Source: Nitrospira sp. (lineage in GTDB: Bacteria > Nitrospirota > Nitrospiria > Nitrospirales > Nitrospiraceae). Taken from it: a DNA stretch of 32,349 bases. Below are positions 24,591 through 32,349 of the stretch, piece by piece; the first letter of the stretch is position 1, and each line of letters begins with the position of its first letter. The notes beneath the pieces were generated by a model. The model was not told the DNA's origin. It saw only the letters and a list, made by a program, of their open reading frames with translations, and searched no databases. Position numbers and translations under genes: made by a program. Location: positions 166,639-198,987 of the forward strand of contig SWDG01000005.1 of the NCBI GenBank assembly GCA_005116965.1. The letters run 5' to 3'.

Positions 24591-25445
24591 ATGGATCAGA
24601 AAACCACGGACCATCCACCGCAACTCGACAGTGACCGCGTATCCTCGTCCTATATCCCAGCTGATAAAGATACAGAGTTTCTCCAGCGGGATGAGCTTCG
24701 GCCCATTCGCATCGGCCTCGAACTGCTCAAGCCAGAACTCATTCAAAAGGAAGAACAGATCCAATCCACCATCGTCGTCTTTGGCAGTGCAAGATTGCAG
24801 GAGCCAACTGCTGCGAGGCAGGCACTGAAGAAGGCGGAGGAAGAAGCAGATCAGGCGCCGAACGACCTTGGCTGCCAACGCAAAGTCTCGATTGCCAAAC
24901 GGCAGCTTGATCTCGCTAAGTATTATGATGTGGCCCGAGAATTTAGCCGCCTCGTCTCATCGACCTGCCAAATTGATGGCCACTGTGATTACGTGATCGT
25001 GACAGGCGGGGGTCCCGGCATCATGGAAGCAGCCAATCGTGGCGCGGCGGATGTGAACGCTAAATCGATCGGGTTAAATATTACCCTACCGCACGAGCAG
25101 TACCCGAATCCCTATATCACGCCAAGGCTGAGTTTTCAGTTCCGCTATTTCGCGATCAGAAAAATGCATTTCCTCATCCGAGCCAAGGCACTTGTCGCGT
25201 TTCCCGGAGGGTTCGGCACACTCGATGAGTTGTTCGAAACGCTCACCTTGCTCCAGACCGGGAAAACCCAGAGCGTCATCGTCGTGTTGGTCGGACGGGC
25301 CTTTTGGGAGAGGCTCATCAACTGGCAATTCCTGGTTGATTGCGGATTAATTGTACAGGCAGATCTGGGACTGTTTCACTACGCTGAAACGGCCCAGGAA
25401 GCCTGGGACCTCATCTCACGCCACAATGGAGTACCTACGATATGA
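24591..25445 (+). CDS. LOG family (lysine decarboxylase-like) nucleotide hydrolase
   Basis: This 284-residue protein has a Rossmann-like LOG domain in its C-terminal two thirds. Family motifs are GGGPGIMEAANRGA (139 onward) and PGGFGTLDE (205-213), which bind the nucleotide and contain the catalytic Glu. Many LOG proteins are cytokinin-type nucleoside 5'-monophosphate phosphoribohydrolases, and bacterial relatives hydrolyse purine nucleotides. The N-terminal 60 residues and a charged helix at about 80-110 extend the usual LOG core. The gene appears to be translated from a leaderless mRNA. Its last 4 bases overlap the next gene (ATGA), implying coupling to the beta-CASP nuclease. The specific substrate is not known. 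Confidence 0.88.
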   Translation: MDQKTTDHPPQLDSDRVSSSYIPADKDTEFLQRDELRPIRIGLELLKPELIQKEEQIQSTIVVFGSARLQEPTAARQALKKAEEEADQAPNDLGCQRKVSIAKRQLDLAKYYDVAREFSRLVSSTCQIDGHCDYVIVTGGGPGIMEAANRGAADVNAKSIGLNITLPHEQYPNPYITPRLSFQFRYFAIRKMHFLIRAKALVAFPGGFGTLDELFETLTLLQTGKTQSVIVVLVGRAFWERLINWQFLVDCGLIVQADLGLFHYAETAQEAWDLISRHNGVPTI

Positions 25446-26839
25446 AACTCTCATTCCATGGCGCTGCCCGTTCTGTCACCGGAAGCAGACATCTAGTGGA
25501 AGTGCCAGGCTTTCGAATGTTGTTGGATTGCGGAATGTTTCAAGGCCGACGAGATGAGGCGGTACGGAAAAACCGAGAACTGGGCTTCGACCCAAAATCG
25601 CTCAGCGCCGTCCTGCTGTCACACGCGCATATCGACCATTCGGGCGCGCTGCCGGTGTTGCCGCGACAGGGCTTCTCCGGGAAAGTCTACCTTACCCGAG
25701 CCTCAGCCGATCTCGCGGGTATCATGCTCGAAGATTCCGCTCGCGTGCAAGAAAATGACTGCCGGTACGTGAATAAACAAGAGAAGCGGCGCGGGAGAAC
25801 CTGCATTCAGCCCTTGTATGACGGCAACGACGTCAGGAAAATAGTCAAAAAGTTTGAAGGGGCACGATACGGGGATCAGCTGAAAATCGCCCCGCGCGTG
25901 GTAGCGTCGTTTCATGATGCCGGGCATATCCTGGGATCGGCAGCCGTCCGCGTGAAGTATACGGCGCGCGGGAACAGCACCACCGTCTTGTTTAGTGGCG
26001 ACCTAGGGCGGTCTCACATGCCGATCCTGCGTGATCCGGAGCCGCCGCCCGCCTGCGATATTCTCATTCTGGAATCCACCTACGGCGACCGTTTGCACGA
26101 ACAGGCCGGCGAGGAGATGAAAAAGAAAGCCCAGGACCTAATCGCCCACGCGCGGCTACACAAAAGCAAGATCATCGTGCCTGCCTTCGCGGTGGGCCGC
26201 ACCCAAGAGCTGGTAATGCGGATTAAGGAGCTGGTGGGTGAAGGGCGCGTCGACCCCATTCCCATCTATATCGATTCGCCCTTGGCTGGTAAGGCGACAG
26301 ACGTCTTCAAGCGTCACCCGGAATGTTATGACGAGGAAACGCTGAACACCTTTTCTTCAAATAACGACGTCTTCGCCTCGCGCTACATCCACTTCGTGTC
26401 ATCATCCGAGGACAGCAAGCGGCTCAATGCCATGCGAGGGCCCTGTGTCATCATCTCTTCGTCGGGGATGTGCGAGGGAGGCCGGGTCATTCACCATTTG
26501 AAACATGCCATTCAGGACGAAGCGAATGTAATCGTGTTCGTCGGTTTTCAAGCCGAACATACACTTGGGCGCAAACTCGTCGAGGGCTGGGATGTCGTGC
26601 CGATATTTGGAGTACCGACGAAGCGACGAGCCCAGATCGTGAAGTTCAACGGCCTGTCGGCCCATGCCGACCGCAATGACCTGTTGGCCTATGTGCGAGC
26701 AATCACCCCACGACCCAGCACCGTCTTCATCGTGCACGGAGAGGAAAAACAAGCACTCTCATTGGGTGCTGCGATCCAGGCGGAACATCCAAAGATCGAT
26801 GTGCGAATTCCTCATCAGAACAGCACACATGAGGTATAA
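25442..26839 (+). CDS. MBL-fold beta-CASP RNA-processing exonuclease family protein
   Basis: This 465-residue protein has an intact metallo-beta-lactamase core (HAHIDH at 61-66, then DAGHILGSAAV and SGDLGRS), an inserted beta-CASP domain (about 180-380) and the C-terminal FNGLSAHADR and VHGEE motifs. This architecture matches the prokaryotic CPSF-like or YSH1-type exonuclease/endonuclease family rather than RNase J. It probably acts on RNA in the cytoplasm. The start overlaps the LOG gene stop by 4 bases and the end overlaps the P1 peptidase gene by 11 bases, so the three form one translationally coupled unit. Confidence 0.9.
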   Translation: MKLSFHGAARSVTGSRHLVEVPGFRMLLDCGMFQGRRDEAVRKNRELGFDPKSLSAVLLSHAHIDHSGALPVLPRQGFSGKVYLTRASADLAGIMLEDSARVQENDCRYVNKQEKRRGRTCIQPLYDGNDVRKIVKKFEGARYGDQLKIAPRVVASFHDAGHILGSAAVRVKYTARGNSTTVLFSGDLGRSHMPILRDPEPPPACDILILESTYGDRLHEQAGEEMKKKAQDLIAHARLHKSKIIVPAFAVGRTQELVMRIKELVGEGRVDPIPIYIDSPLAGKATDVFKRHPECYDEETLNTFSSNNDVFASRYIHFVSSSEDSKRLNAMRGPCVIISSSGMCEGGRVIHHLKHAIQDEANVIVFVGFQAEHTLGRKLVEGWDVVPIFGVPTKRRAQIVKFNGLSAHADRNDLLAYVRAITPRPSTVFIVHGEEKQALSLGAAIQAEHPKIDVRIPHQNSTHEV

Positions 26840-28052
26840 GTCTTTGCTGGTGAGATCAGTCGGCGGCGAGCGACTGACTCAGTTGCTTCTACTGTCCTGT
26901 ATTGCCATCTTAATTTCTGGTTGCCTTTCCACGGCGGCTGCCGAATCGGATCAGAGCCGTCATCGTCTTCGAGATCTTGGCATCGGCATCGGGTCTTATC
27001 AGCCAGGCCCTCTGAATGCCATTACCGACGTGGCCGGCGTGAAAGTCGGTCACACGACCCTCATCCAAGGCGACGGGCCGCTCAAGCCAGGTCAGGGTCC
27101 AGTCCGTACCGGCGTGACGGTCGTGATTCCACGCGACGATGTGTGGCACAAGAAGGTGGCTGCCGGTTCCTTCGTCCTCAACGGCACGGGTGAAATGACC
27201 GGCCTCTCCTGGGTGGCGGAGTCGGGCTTTCTGGAGTATCCCATCGCACTCACGAATACGCTCAACATCCCGCGCGTGGCCAACGGTGTCATGAGCTGGA
27301 TGATCAAACAATATCCGGCGATCGGCATCGAAGATGACACGCTCACGCCGGTGGTCGCCGAATGTGACGATGGACGATTGAACGATATCCAGGGCCGCCA
27401 TGTGTCCGAGCAGGATGTCATCGCTGCGCTCGACGGGGCCAGCGGCGGTCCGGTGCAAGAGGGCACCGTCGGGGCCGGCACCGGGATGGTGTCCTATGGA
27501 TTCAAGGGCGGCATCGGCACCTCGTCAAGAAAACTGTCCGAGAAAGAAGGCGGCTATACGATCGGTGTCTTGGTCAATGCGAACCATGGCCGCAGGCTGG
27601 AACTCCTCATCGCGGGTGTGCCGGTGGGCAAACTCTATGAGCCGCCGCCACAGATGTCTGATCTCCTCTCGCCGGGCCAGAGCGAAGGCTCCATCATCGT
27701 CATCATCGCCACCGATGCGCCACTCGACAGTCGACAACTCACACGACTCGCGAAGCGCGCCGCGCTGGGCCTTGCCCGCACCGGCTCCACCGCCCGACAC
27801 AGCAGCGGCGACTTCATGCTCGCCTTTTCAACGGCGAACGTCATTCCTCACTATCCAAAAGAGCCCACCTACCAGCTGACCCATCTCGCCGACAGCCATC
27901 TGAATCCGCTCATCTCAGCGACAGTGGAGGCCACCGAAGAAGCGATCCTCAACGCCCTCACCATGGCCACCACCGTCACGGGCCGCGATGGGCATCGGAT
28001 TGAGGCGATCGACCTGGGCCGCCTCCACACACTCCTGTCCGGTTCGCGATGA
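26829..28052 (+). CDS. P1 family (DmpA-like) peptidase lipoprotein
   Basis: This 407-residue N-terminal-nucleophile peptidase of the DmpA/BapA family begins with a lipoprotein signal (LISGC, cysteine at about 32), so the mature enzyme is anchored outside the cytoplasm. Family motifs include LGIGIGSYQPGPLNAITDVAGVKVGH-type opening segments, GTVGAGTGM and GSIIVIIATDAPL. By family comparison, self-cleavage occurs between G287 and S288, creating the catalytic N-terminal serine. P1 enzymes release N-terminal D- or beta-amino acids. The gene starts inside the end of the nuclease gene (11-base overlap), although export separates their compartments. Confidence 0.88.
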   Translation: MRYKSLLVRSVGGERLTQLLLLSCIAILISGCLSTAAAESDQSRHRLRDLGIGIGSYQPGPLNAITDVAGVKVGHTTLIQGDGPLKPGQGPVRTGVTVVIPRDDVWHKKVAAGSFVLNGTGEMTGLSWVAESGFLEYPIALTNTLNIPRVANGVMSWMIKQYPAIGIEDDTLTPVVAECDDGRLNDIQGRHVSEQDVIAALDGASGGPVQEGTVGAGTGMVSYGFKGGIGTSSRKLSEKEGGYTIGVLVNANHGRRLELLIAGVPVGKLYEPPPQMSDLLSPGQSEGSIIVIIATDAPLDSRQLTRLAKRAALGLARTGSTARHSSGDFMLAFSTANVIPHYPKEPTYQLTHLADSHLNPLISATVEATEEAILNALTMATTVTGRDGHRIEAIDLGRLHTLLSGSR

Positions 28053-28154
28053 AACTGATCCACTGAATTTCTGAGCGTTTGTTCTAAGGTGAAGCAAGCT
28101 TGCAAATGTGGCGACTCCCTCGCTATCCTGCGAAGGGTAACCCGGAGGAATGGT

Positions 28155-28382
28155 ATGGGCGACTATCAGATCGGCGGCGGACTCCAACTGCTGACGGCGG
28201 TGCAAAAAACAGAAGCCTTTGCCGAGTTCCTCAAGGAGCGGATGGTGCACGCGTTGGAAACCGAGGACCCGACCGAACTGCACTACCTCCTGGCACAAGT
28301 CGACGACTACCACTCGTATCTCTGGCGATATTATAAAAAGCTCGCGCAGACCCGATCCCAGCGCATGGATCCGGGAGTCTGA
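28155..28382 (+). CDS. Hypothetical protein (75 aa)
   Basis: This small soluble protein is rich in helix-forming residues and aromatics (DDYHSYLWRYYKKLAQ near the C-terminus). The start is chosen because GGAGGA lies 5 bases upstream; another ATG at 28150 is in a different frame. It lies 27 bases before the FIST-domain gene and is probably cotranscribed with it. No family is recognised. Confidence 0.7.
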   Translation: MGDYQIGGGLQLLTAVQKTEAFAEFLKERMVHALETEDPTELHYLLAQVDDYHSYLWRYYKKLAQTRSQRMDPGV

Positions 28383-28409
28383 TCGCTAGCCGTTTACTCA
28401 CGCCTACGC

Positions 28410-29627
28410 ATGCCTGGTTTATCGTCATCTGCCCCGGCTGCCTCCCAGAACACAGCCTTCCGCTTTGCCAACGCCTTGGCACAAACGGGCGATACGGAAG
28501 CCGCTGCCCGGGATCTCGCCGATGCGATTCAGACGCAGCTTGGTGATACGCCGATTGATCTCGCCTGTGTATTCTTTTCTGTCCATCATGCGGCGCGAGC
28601 TGAGGTGTTGGCGAGTATGCTGACCGAGCAGCTGTGTCCTCGATTGCTCATCGGGTGCAGTGGGGAGGGTGTGATTTCAGGAGCCGAGGAATTGGAAACG
28701 GCTCCGGCCGTGACCGTATGGGCGGCGGTGCTTCCAGGCGTTGGGCTGGACGCCTTTCAGTCAGTATTTTCACCCACGCAGGACCAGTTCCAACTCTCCG
28801 GCTGGCCTCCGCCAGGGGCGGGGGATACGCCCATTCTATTATTCGCCGATCCCTTCACGACTCCCGTTCAAGAAGTCCTTGGCCTCATCGATGAACGATA
28901 CCCTGGAGCCAAAGTCATTGGAGGACTAGCTGGGGGTGGACACGAGGCCGGCATGAATCGGCTGATTCTCCACGAGCAGGTTCTCGACGGTGGGTTGGTC
29001 GGTGTCCGCCTGTCCGGACCGATAGACGTTCGCCCCATCATCTCCCAGGGATGTCGTCTAGTCGGCGAACGGTTTGTGGTCACGAAGTCGGAAGGCAATC
29101 TCATCCATGAGCTTGGGGGGGCACCAGCACTCGAACGCTTACAAACCGTGTTCGAAGCGTTGAAGGAGGAAGACCGGGGCCGGGCCCATCGAGCCCTCCA
29201 TCTCGGCATCGTGATCAATGAGCATCGGAACCGATTCGAGCGCGGCGATTTTCTCATTCGAAACCTCCTGGGGGCCGACCAAACGAGCGGGGCGATTGCG
29301 GTTGGAGAGGTGGTCCAAGAAGGACAAACGGTGCAGTTTCATCTGCGCGACGCGGAATCAGCCACGGAAGACTTGAACATCCTGTTGGCGACCGACCGAG
29401 CAGGCCATCGGCATCCTGCTCTCGGCGCGCTCATGTTCAGCTGTTGTGGTCGAGGTCGAGGGCTGTTCGGCAGACCTCACCACGATGCCGCCGCCGCGAC
29501 CGACCGACTGGGACCGATTCCGATCGCAGGGTTCTTTGCACAAGGTGAGATTGGTCCTATTGGAAACCGCAACTTCTTGCATGGCTACACGGCCAGTCTG
29601 GCGCTCTTTGCCGAACGAGATTCGTAG
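28410..29627 (+). CDS. FIST N- and C-domain sensor protein
   Basis: This 405-residue protein consists of a FIST_N domain (about 40-245; LIGCSGEGVISGAEE, DPFTTP...LIDERYPGAKVIGGLAGGG) and a FIST_C domain (about 250-395; ending in GPIPIAGFFAQGEIGPIGN...HGYTASLALF). FIST domains bind small ligands, perhaps amino acids, and are usually joined to or encoded with histidine kinases, GGDEF or methyl-accepting proteins. Here it is free-standing; only the small 75-residue gene is nearby. No signal peptide is seen. The ribosome-binding site is weak. Confidence 0.9.
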   Translation: MPGLSSSAPAASQNTAFRFANALAQTGDTEAAARDLADAIQTQLGDTPIDLACVFFSVHHAARAEVLASMLTEQLCPRLLIGCSGEGVISGAEELETAPAVTVWAAVLPGVGLDAFQSVFSPTQDQFQLSGWPPPGAGDTPILLFADPFTTPVQEVLGLIDERYPGAKVIGGLAGGGHEAGMNRLILHEQVLDGGLVGVRLSGPIDVRPIISQGCRLVGERFVVTKSEGNLIHELGGAPALERLQTVFEALKEEDRGRAHRALHLGIVINEHRNRFERGDFLIRNLLGADQTSGAIAVGEVVQEGQTVQFHLRDAESATEDLNILLATDRAGHRHPALGALMFSCCGRGRGLFGRPHHDAAAATDRLGPIPIAGFFAQGEIGPIGNRNFLHGYTASLALFAERDS

Positions 29628-29690
29628 CCAAACTCCAGTTGACCGAACAATCTCTCCCATGCCATACAGATAAGACGAAGGAGACGCGCT

Positions 29691-30134
29691 ATGAAATTTC
29701 TATCAATCTCATCAATGGTCATGTTGTTAGTTCTGACATCGATATTAGGAGGAGAACGCATTATGGCAGCGAGCGAAAAGGGGTCAAACGCGCAGGACAT
29801 TACGACATCGTCCGGGCTCAACTACGTGGATCAGGTGGTCGGATCCGGAGACGTGGCCGTGTCTGGCAAGACGGTGAGCGTCCACTATACGGGGTGGCTG
29901 GAAAACGGTAAGAAGTTCGATAGCTCCGTCGATCGTGGACAGCCATTTTCATTTCCTCTCGGCGCCGGGCGTGTCATTAAGGGCTGGGACGAAGGGGTGC
30001 AGGGGATGAAGGTGGGAGGCAAGCGCAAACTTACCATCCCATCCAATTTAGGCTATGGACCACAAGGTGCCGGTGGTGTCATCCCACCAAATGCCACGCT
30101 GATTTTCGACGTCGAATTGCTCGGGGTGCGATAG
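29691..30134 (+). CDS. Periplasmic FKBP-type peptidyl-prolyl isomerase
   Basis: This 147-residue protein has an N-terminal signal peptide (cleavage expected near residues 26-28, MAAS) and one complete FKBP domain (about 55-147). Family residues are present: [36 protein letters not shown], and [29 protein letters not shown]. It catalyses proline isomerisation during folding of exported proteins. The start follows GAAGGAG by about 8 bases. gcvT begins 7 bases after the stop, suggesting a common mRNA despite unrelated functions. Confidence 0.95.
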   Translation: MKFLSISSMVMLLVLTSILGGERIMAASEKGSNAQDITTSSGLNYVDQVVGSGDVAVSGKTVSVHYTGWLENGKKFDSSVDRGQPFSFPLGAGRVIKGWDEGVQGMKVGGKRKLTIPSNLGYGPQGAGGVIPPNATLIFDVELLGVR

Positions 30135-30141
30135 CCCGATC

Positions 30142-31245
30142 ATGCAGCAGACACCGCTCATCGCACAACATCGCGCCGCCGGCGCCAAGCTGGTCGACTT
30201 TGCCGGCTGGGAAATGCCCATCCAGTACAGTGGCGTGTTGGATGAGTATCACACGGTTCGGAGCAAGGCCGGCCTCTTCGATGTTAGCCACATGGGACGC
30301 ATTGTCGTCACCGGCTCCGGCGCGGAGTCGTTCATCCAGCGCATGACGACCAATGATCTCGCAGCGTTGCGGCCTATGCAGGCGCAGTACTCAATGGTCT
30401 GTAACGAGCAGGGCGGCATCAAGGACGATATCTTCGTCTATCGGTTAGCGAGGGCCGGGGAATTTCTGTTGTGTGTGAATGCGTCCAATCGAGAGAAGAT
30501 TGTCTCGTGGCTGACGGAGCACAGCCGGGATGACTCTGACTGTCAGGTCTCCGACCGTTCCGCAGAGATCGCGCAAATCGCCTTGCAGGGACAGGCGGCG
30601 CGAGCGATCGTCGCAGCGGTCGGATTGCCACAGTTGGAGCAGCTCAAGCTTAGAGAATCCACAATGGCGCGAGTCTCGGATGTGGAATGCCTGATTGCAC
30701 GAACGGGCTATACCGGAGAATTCGGCTACGAGTTCTATGTCTACGGACCAGCCGGCCCCGTCTGGGACAAGCTGTTGGACACAGGCAAGTCGTTCGGGTT
30801 GAAGCCGGCTGGACTCGGGGCACGGGATCTTCTGCGTCTGGAGATGGGCTATCTGCTCTACGGCAACGATATCGATGAACGCACGACACCGATCGAGGCC
30901 AGCGCGGAATGGGCTGTGCGCTTCGAGAAGGGGGACTTTATCGGCAAGCCTGTGTTGCTGACACAGAAGCAAGCGGGTGTGTCTCGCCGATTCGTGCGCT
31001 TTGAGTTACTCGAAAAAGCTGTTCCGCGCCATGGGTTCACCATCCTCTCGTCTTCGTCGCCGCAGTCGCCCATTGGAGAAGTGACCAGCGGCAATCTTTC
31101 TCCCCTTCTTCAGAAAGGGATCGGTTTGGGTTATGTGTCCACGAAGTATAGTGATGTTGGAACGGACCTCTGTATCGACATTCGAGGAAAAGCGGTTCCA
31201 GCCAAGGTGGTGAAGGCGGCATTCTACAAACGTCCCGCCAAATAA
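30142..31245 (+). CDS. gcvT: Glycine cleavage system T protein (aminomethyltransferase)
   Basis: This 367-residue protein has the normal length for GcvT. It transfers the methylene unit from the aminomethyl-lipoyl H protein to tetrahydrofolate and releases ammonia. Family segments include FAGWEMPIQYSG, FDVSHMGRI, the catalytic aspartate region GGIKDDIFVYR, ARTGYTGEFGYEFY, LRLEMGYLLYGNDID and the C-terminal EVTSGNLSPLL. The gcvH and gcvP genes are not in the window. It follows the FKBP gene by 7 bases without a strong ribosome-binding site of its own. Confidence 0.96.
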   Translation: MQQTPLIAQHRAAGAKLVDFAGWEMPIQYSGVLDEYHTVRSKAGLFDVSHMGRIVVTGSGAESFIQRMTTNDLAALRPMQAQYSMVCNEQGGIKDDIFVYRLARAGEFLLCVNASNREKIVSWLTEHSRDDSDCQVSDRSAEIAQIALQGQAARAIVAAVGLPQLEQLKLRESTMARVSDVECLIARTGYTGEFGYEFYVYGPAGPVWDKLLDTGKSFGLKPAGLGARDLLRLEMGYLLYGNDIDERTTPIEASAEWAVRFEKGDFIGKPVLLTQKQAGVSRRFVRFELLEKAVPRHGFTILSSSSPQSPIGEVTSGNLSPLLQKGIGLGYVSTKYSDVGTDLCIDIRGKAVPAKVVKAAFYKRPAK

Positions 31246-31315
31246 TGGTCGCCCGTATCAGCGGCTCTCTGCCACCAGTGGAATGCTGACCACGATCAAC
31301 TGAGGAGCATCGCGC

Positions 31316-31834
31316 ATGGTTCGGAATATTTATACTGGGAAGGTCGTCACGCTGAATGTCGACACCGTGAAATTACCGAATGGCGTGACGATTGATCTCG
31401 AGACCATCCGCCATCCAGGGGCCGCTGCAGTTGTGCCCATGAAAGACGATGGCACGGTGGTGTTGGTTCGGCAGTTCCGTCATGCGGCCGGGGGATTCAT
31501 TTATGAAATTCCAGCGGGAAAACTTTCTCCTGGTGAAGACCCATTGCATTGCGCGGCACGCGAGCTGGAAGAAGAAGTCGGCTATCGCGCGTCTTCGTTT
31601 GAACTGCTCTCCAGCATCTTTACCGCACCGGGATTCGCGGATGAAGTGATCCACGTCTACAAGGCGACCGGATTGATACAAGGCAGGCAGCAACTGGATC
31701 ACGACGAAGTCTTGGAGATTGTCGAGATGCCGCTGACCGCTGCGATGGAAAGAATCGTAGATGGGACGATTCGAGATAGCAAAACGATTGTTGGATTACA
31801 GGCGGTGTATATCAGAGGGCTAAAAGCAACCTGA
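31316..31834 (+). CDS. NUDIX hydrolase, ADP-ribose pyrophosphatase type
   Basis: This 172-residue protein carries a complete Nudix box, GX5EX7REX2EEXG, beginning GKLSPGE and ending RELEEEVGY (about residues 67-89). The preceding VVLVRQFRHA and IYEIPAGKL segments are typical of ADP-ribose or sugar-nucleotide pyrophosphatases. A GAGGAG lies about 9 bases before the ATG. The stop codon lies within a terminator hairpin shared with the convergent small gene. Confidence 0.92.
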   Translation: MVRNIYTGKVVTLNVDTVKLPNGVTIDLETIRHPGAAAVVPMKDDGTVVLVRQFRHAAGGFIYEIPAGKLSPGEDPLHCAARELEEEVGYRASSFELLSSIFTAPGFADEVIHVYKATGLIQGRQQLDHDEVLEIVEMPLTAAMERIVDGTIRDSKTIVGLQAVYIRGLKAT

Positions 31835-31868
31835 GGGCACTCCACAAAAAGAAGTGGAAATGCCCTCA
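31832..31868. terminator. Bidirectional terminator hairpin
   Basis: TGAGGGCA (31832-31839) pairs perfectly with TGCCCTCA (31861-31868), with an inner CCAC/GTGG pair in the loop region. It overlaps the NUDIX stop codon and lies 24 bases beyond the stop of the convergent small gene. T-tracts are weak on both sides. Confidence 0.6.
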
Positions 31869-31892
31869 AGCCAAACCTCACTAGACGGAGTC

Positions 31893-32129
31893 TTACTTTC
31901 CGCCCTTATCTTTCTTCTCTTCGCCGAAGGTGTCGGCATGGCCGCCCTTCTTCTCTTCCTTCTTGTCGCCGAAGGTGTCCTCAGCTTTGCCGGCATCCTT
32001 CTTCTTTTCCTCAGCAGACACCACGACGTGGCCGCCCTTTTTCTCTTCTTTCTTCTCACCGGCGAAAGAAGGAGCGCTGAAGGTCACTGCCACTGCGACT
32101 GCCATGATTGCCATCAATAAACGCTTCAT
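31893..32129 (-). CDS. Small exported Lys/Glu-rich repeat protein (78 aa)
   Basis: This 78-residue precursor has a clear signal peptide (MKRLL..., cleavage after PSFA) and a mature chain of about 54 residues composed almost only of Lys, Glu, Gly, Asp and a few His. It contains an internal repeat: KKEEKKGGH occurs twice, each followed or preceded by a DTFG-EKK unit. The gene has a near-perfect AAGGAGGT ribosome-binding site. The mature protein is probably disordered; the GGH motifs could bind metal, which is speculation. I do not recognise a family. The leader contains a terminator-like hairpin. Confidence 0.85.
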   Translation of the reverse strand: MKRLLMAIMAVAVAVTFSAPSFAGEKKEEKKGGHVVVSAEEKKKDAGKAEDTFGDKKEEKKGGHADTFGEEKKDKGGK

Positions 32130-32159
32130 AACTTGTTACCTCCTTGAAGTTGAAAAAGT

Positions 32160-32180
32160 GTGTGCCGACCATTGGCACAC
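32160..32180 (-). terminator. Terminator-like hairpin in leader of the KEG-repeat gene
   Basis: Read on the minus strand, GTGTGCC-N7-GGCACAC forms a perfect 7-base stem followed by ACTTTTTC. It lies about 30 bases before the ATG and just upstream of the ribosome-binding site. It may be an attenuator for this gene or the terminator of a gene beyond the window. The remaining bases to 32349 hold only a weak TATAAA on the minus strand near 32230. Confidence 0.5.
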
Positions 32181-32349
32181 TCACGAGATGTACTGAGCAA
32201 ACTTGGTGCCGGACTCTCTTGTTTGCGTCGGTTCAGCTTTATATCAACTAATCAGCATCTTATGCGTGGTAAGGACAATGCTGGGCGAGAGCGCTCCGTA
32301 TTCTTCTTGTGGCGGAATAGTGTGACTTTCTACTAAACTGCCTCAGAAA

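Overview
The window almost certainly comes from a Nitrospira (nitrite-oxidising bacterium, phylum Nitrospirota). The decisive evidence is an adjacent nxrA-nxrB pair at 15335-20150. It encodes a 1145-residue molybdopterin alpha subunit with an N-terminal twin-arginine signal and a 429-residue four-cluster iron-sulfur beta subunit, both of the periplasm-facing Nitrospira type. Everything else is ordinary-looking chromosomal sequence with good Shine-Dalgarno sites and no phage, plasmid or CRISPR. The only mobile-looking element is a short inverted-repeat element at 7540-7663.

Left part (1-8.8 kb): a zinc-ribbon/PilZ protein; a metallo-beta-lactamase-fold lipoprotein; and a YbbA/YbbP-type ABC transporter whose usual partner, a TesA-like SGNH esterase, is divergently transcribed. 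These are followed by a 62-residue exported membrane protein, a SWIM zinc-finger/coiled-coil protein, the MITE-like repeat and a ChaN-family lipoprotein.

Middle (8.8-15.3 kb): an unrecognised 435-residue protein with a methyltransferase-like glycine motif; a compact MoxR - DUF58 - transglutaminase (TgpA-like) operon; a tRNA-Gly(GCC) on the minus strand with a near-consensus promoter; and a long AT-rich non-coding region rich in dyads that must hold the nxrAB control sequences.

nxr region (15.3-22.2 kb): nxrA, nxrB, a strong terminator, then three small orphan genes (109, 122 and 95 residues) separated by mostly empty DNA. The nxrC/gamma subunit is not here. Both Nxr subunits carry an aspartate where related Fe-S enzymes have a cluster-ligating cysteine, and NxrB has a tyrosine at the position filled by tryptophan in NarH.

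Right part (22.2-32.3 kb): a Trm112-like protein on the minus strand; a tight DUF502 - GNAT - two BamE-like lipoproteins cluster; a LOG-family protein, a beta-CASP nuclease and a P1 peptidase with overlapping genes and an apparently leaderless promoter; a small unknown protein and a FIST sensor; a periplasmic FKBP isomerase next to gcvT; a NUDIX ADP-ribose pyrophosphatase; and a repetitive Lys/Glu-rich exported 78-residue protein on the minus strand with a terminator-like hairpin in its leader.

No wholly new multi-gene system is evident. The best candidates for something undescribed are the nxrA upstream control region, the orphan genes after nxrB, the leaderless LOG/nuclease operon, the SWIM/coiled-coil protein, and the hairpin-led KEG-repeat protein. 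All family calls were made by reading motifs; no database search was possible.
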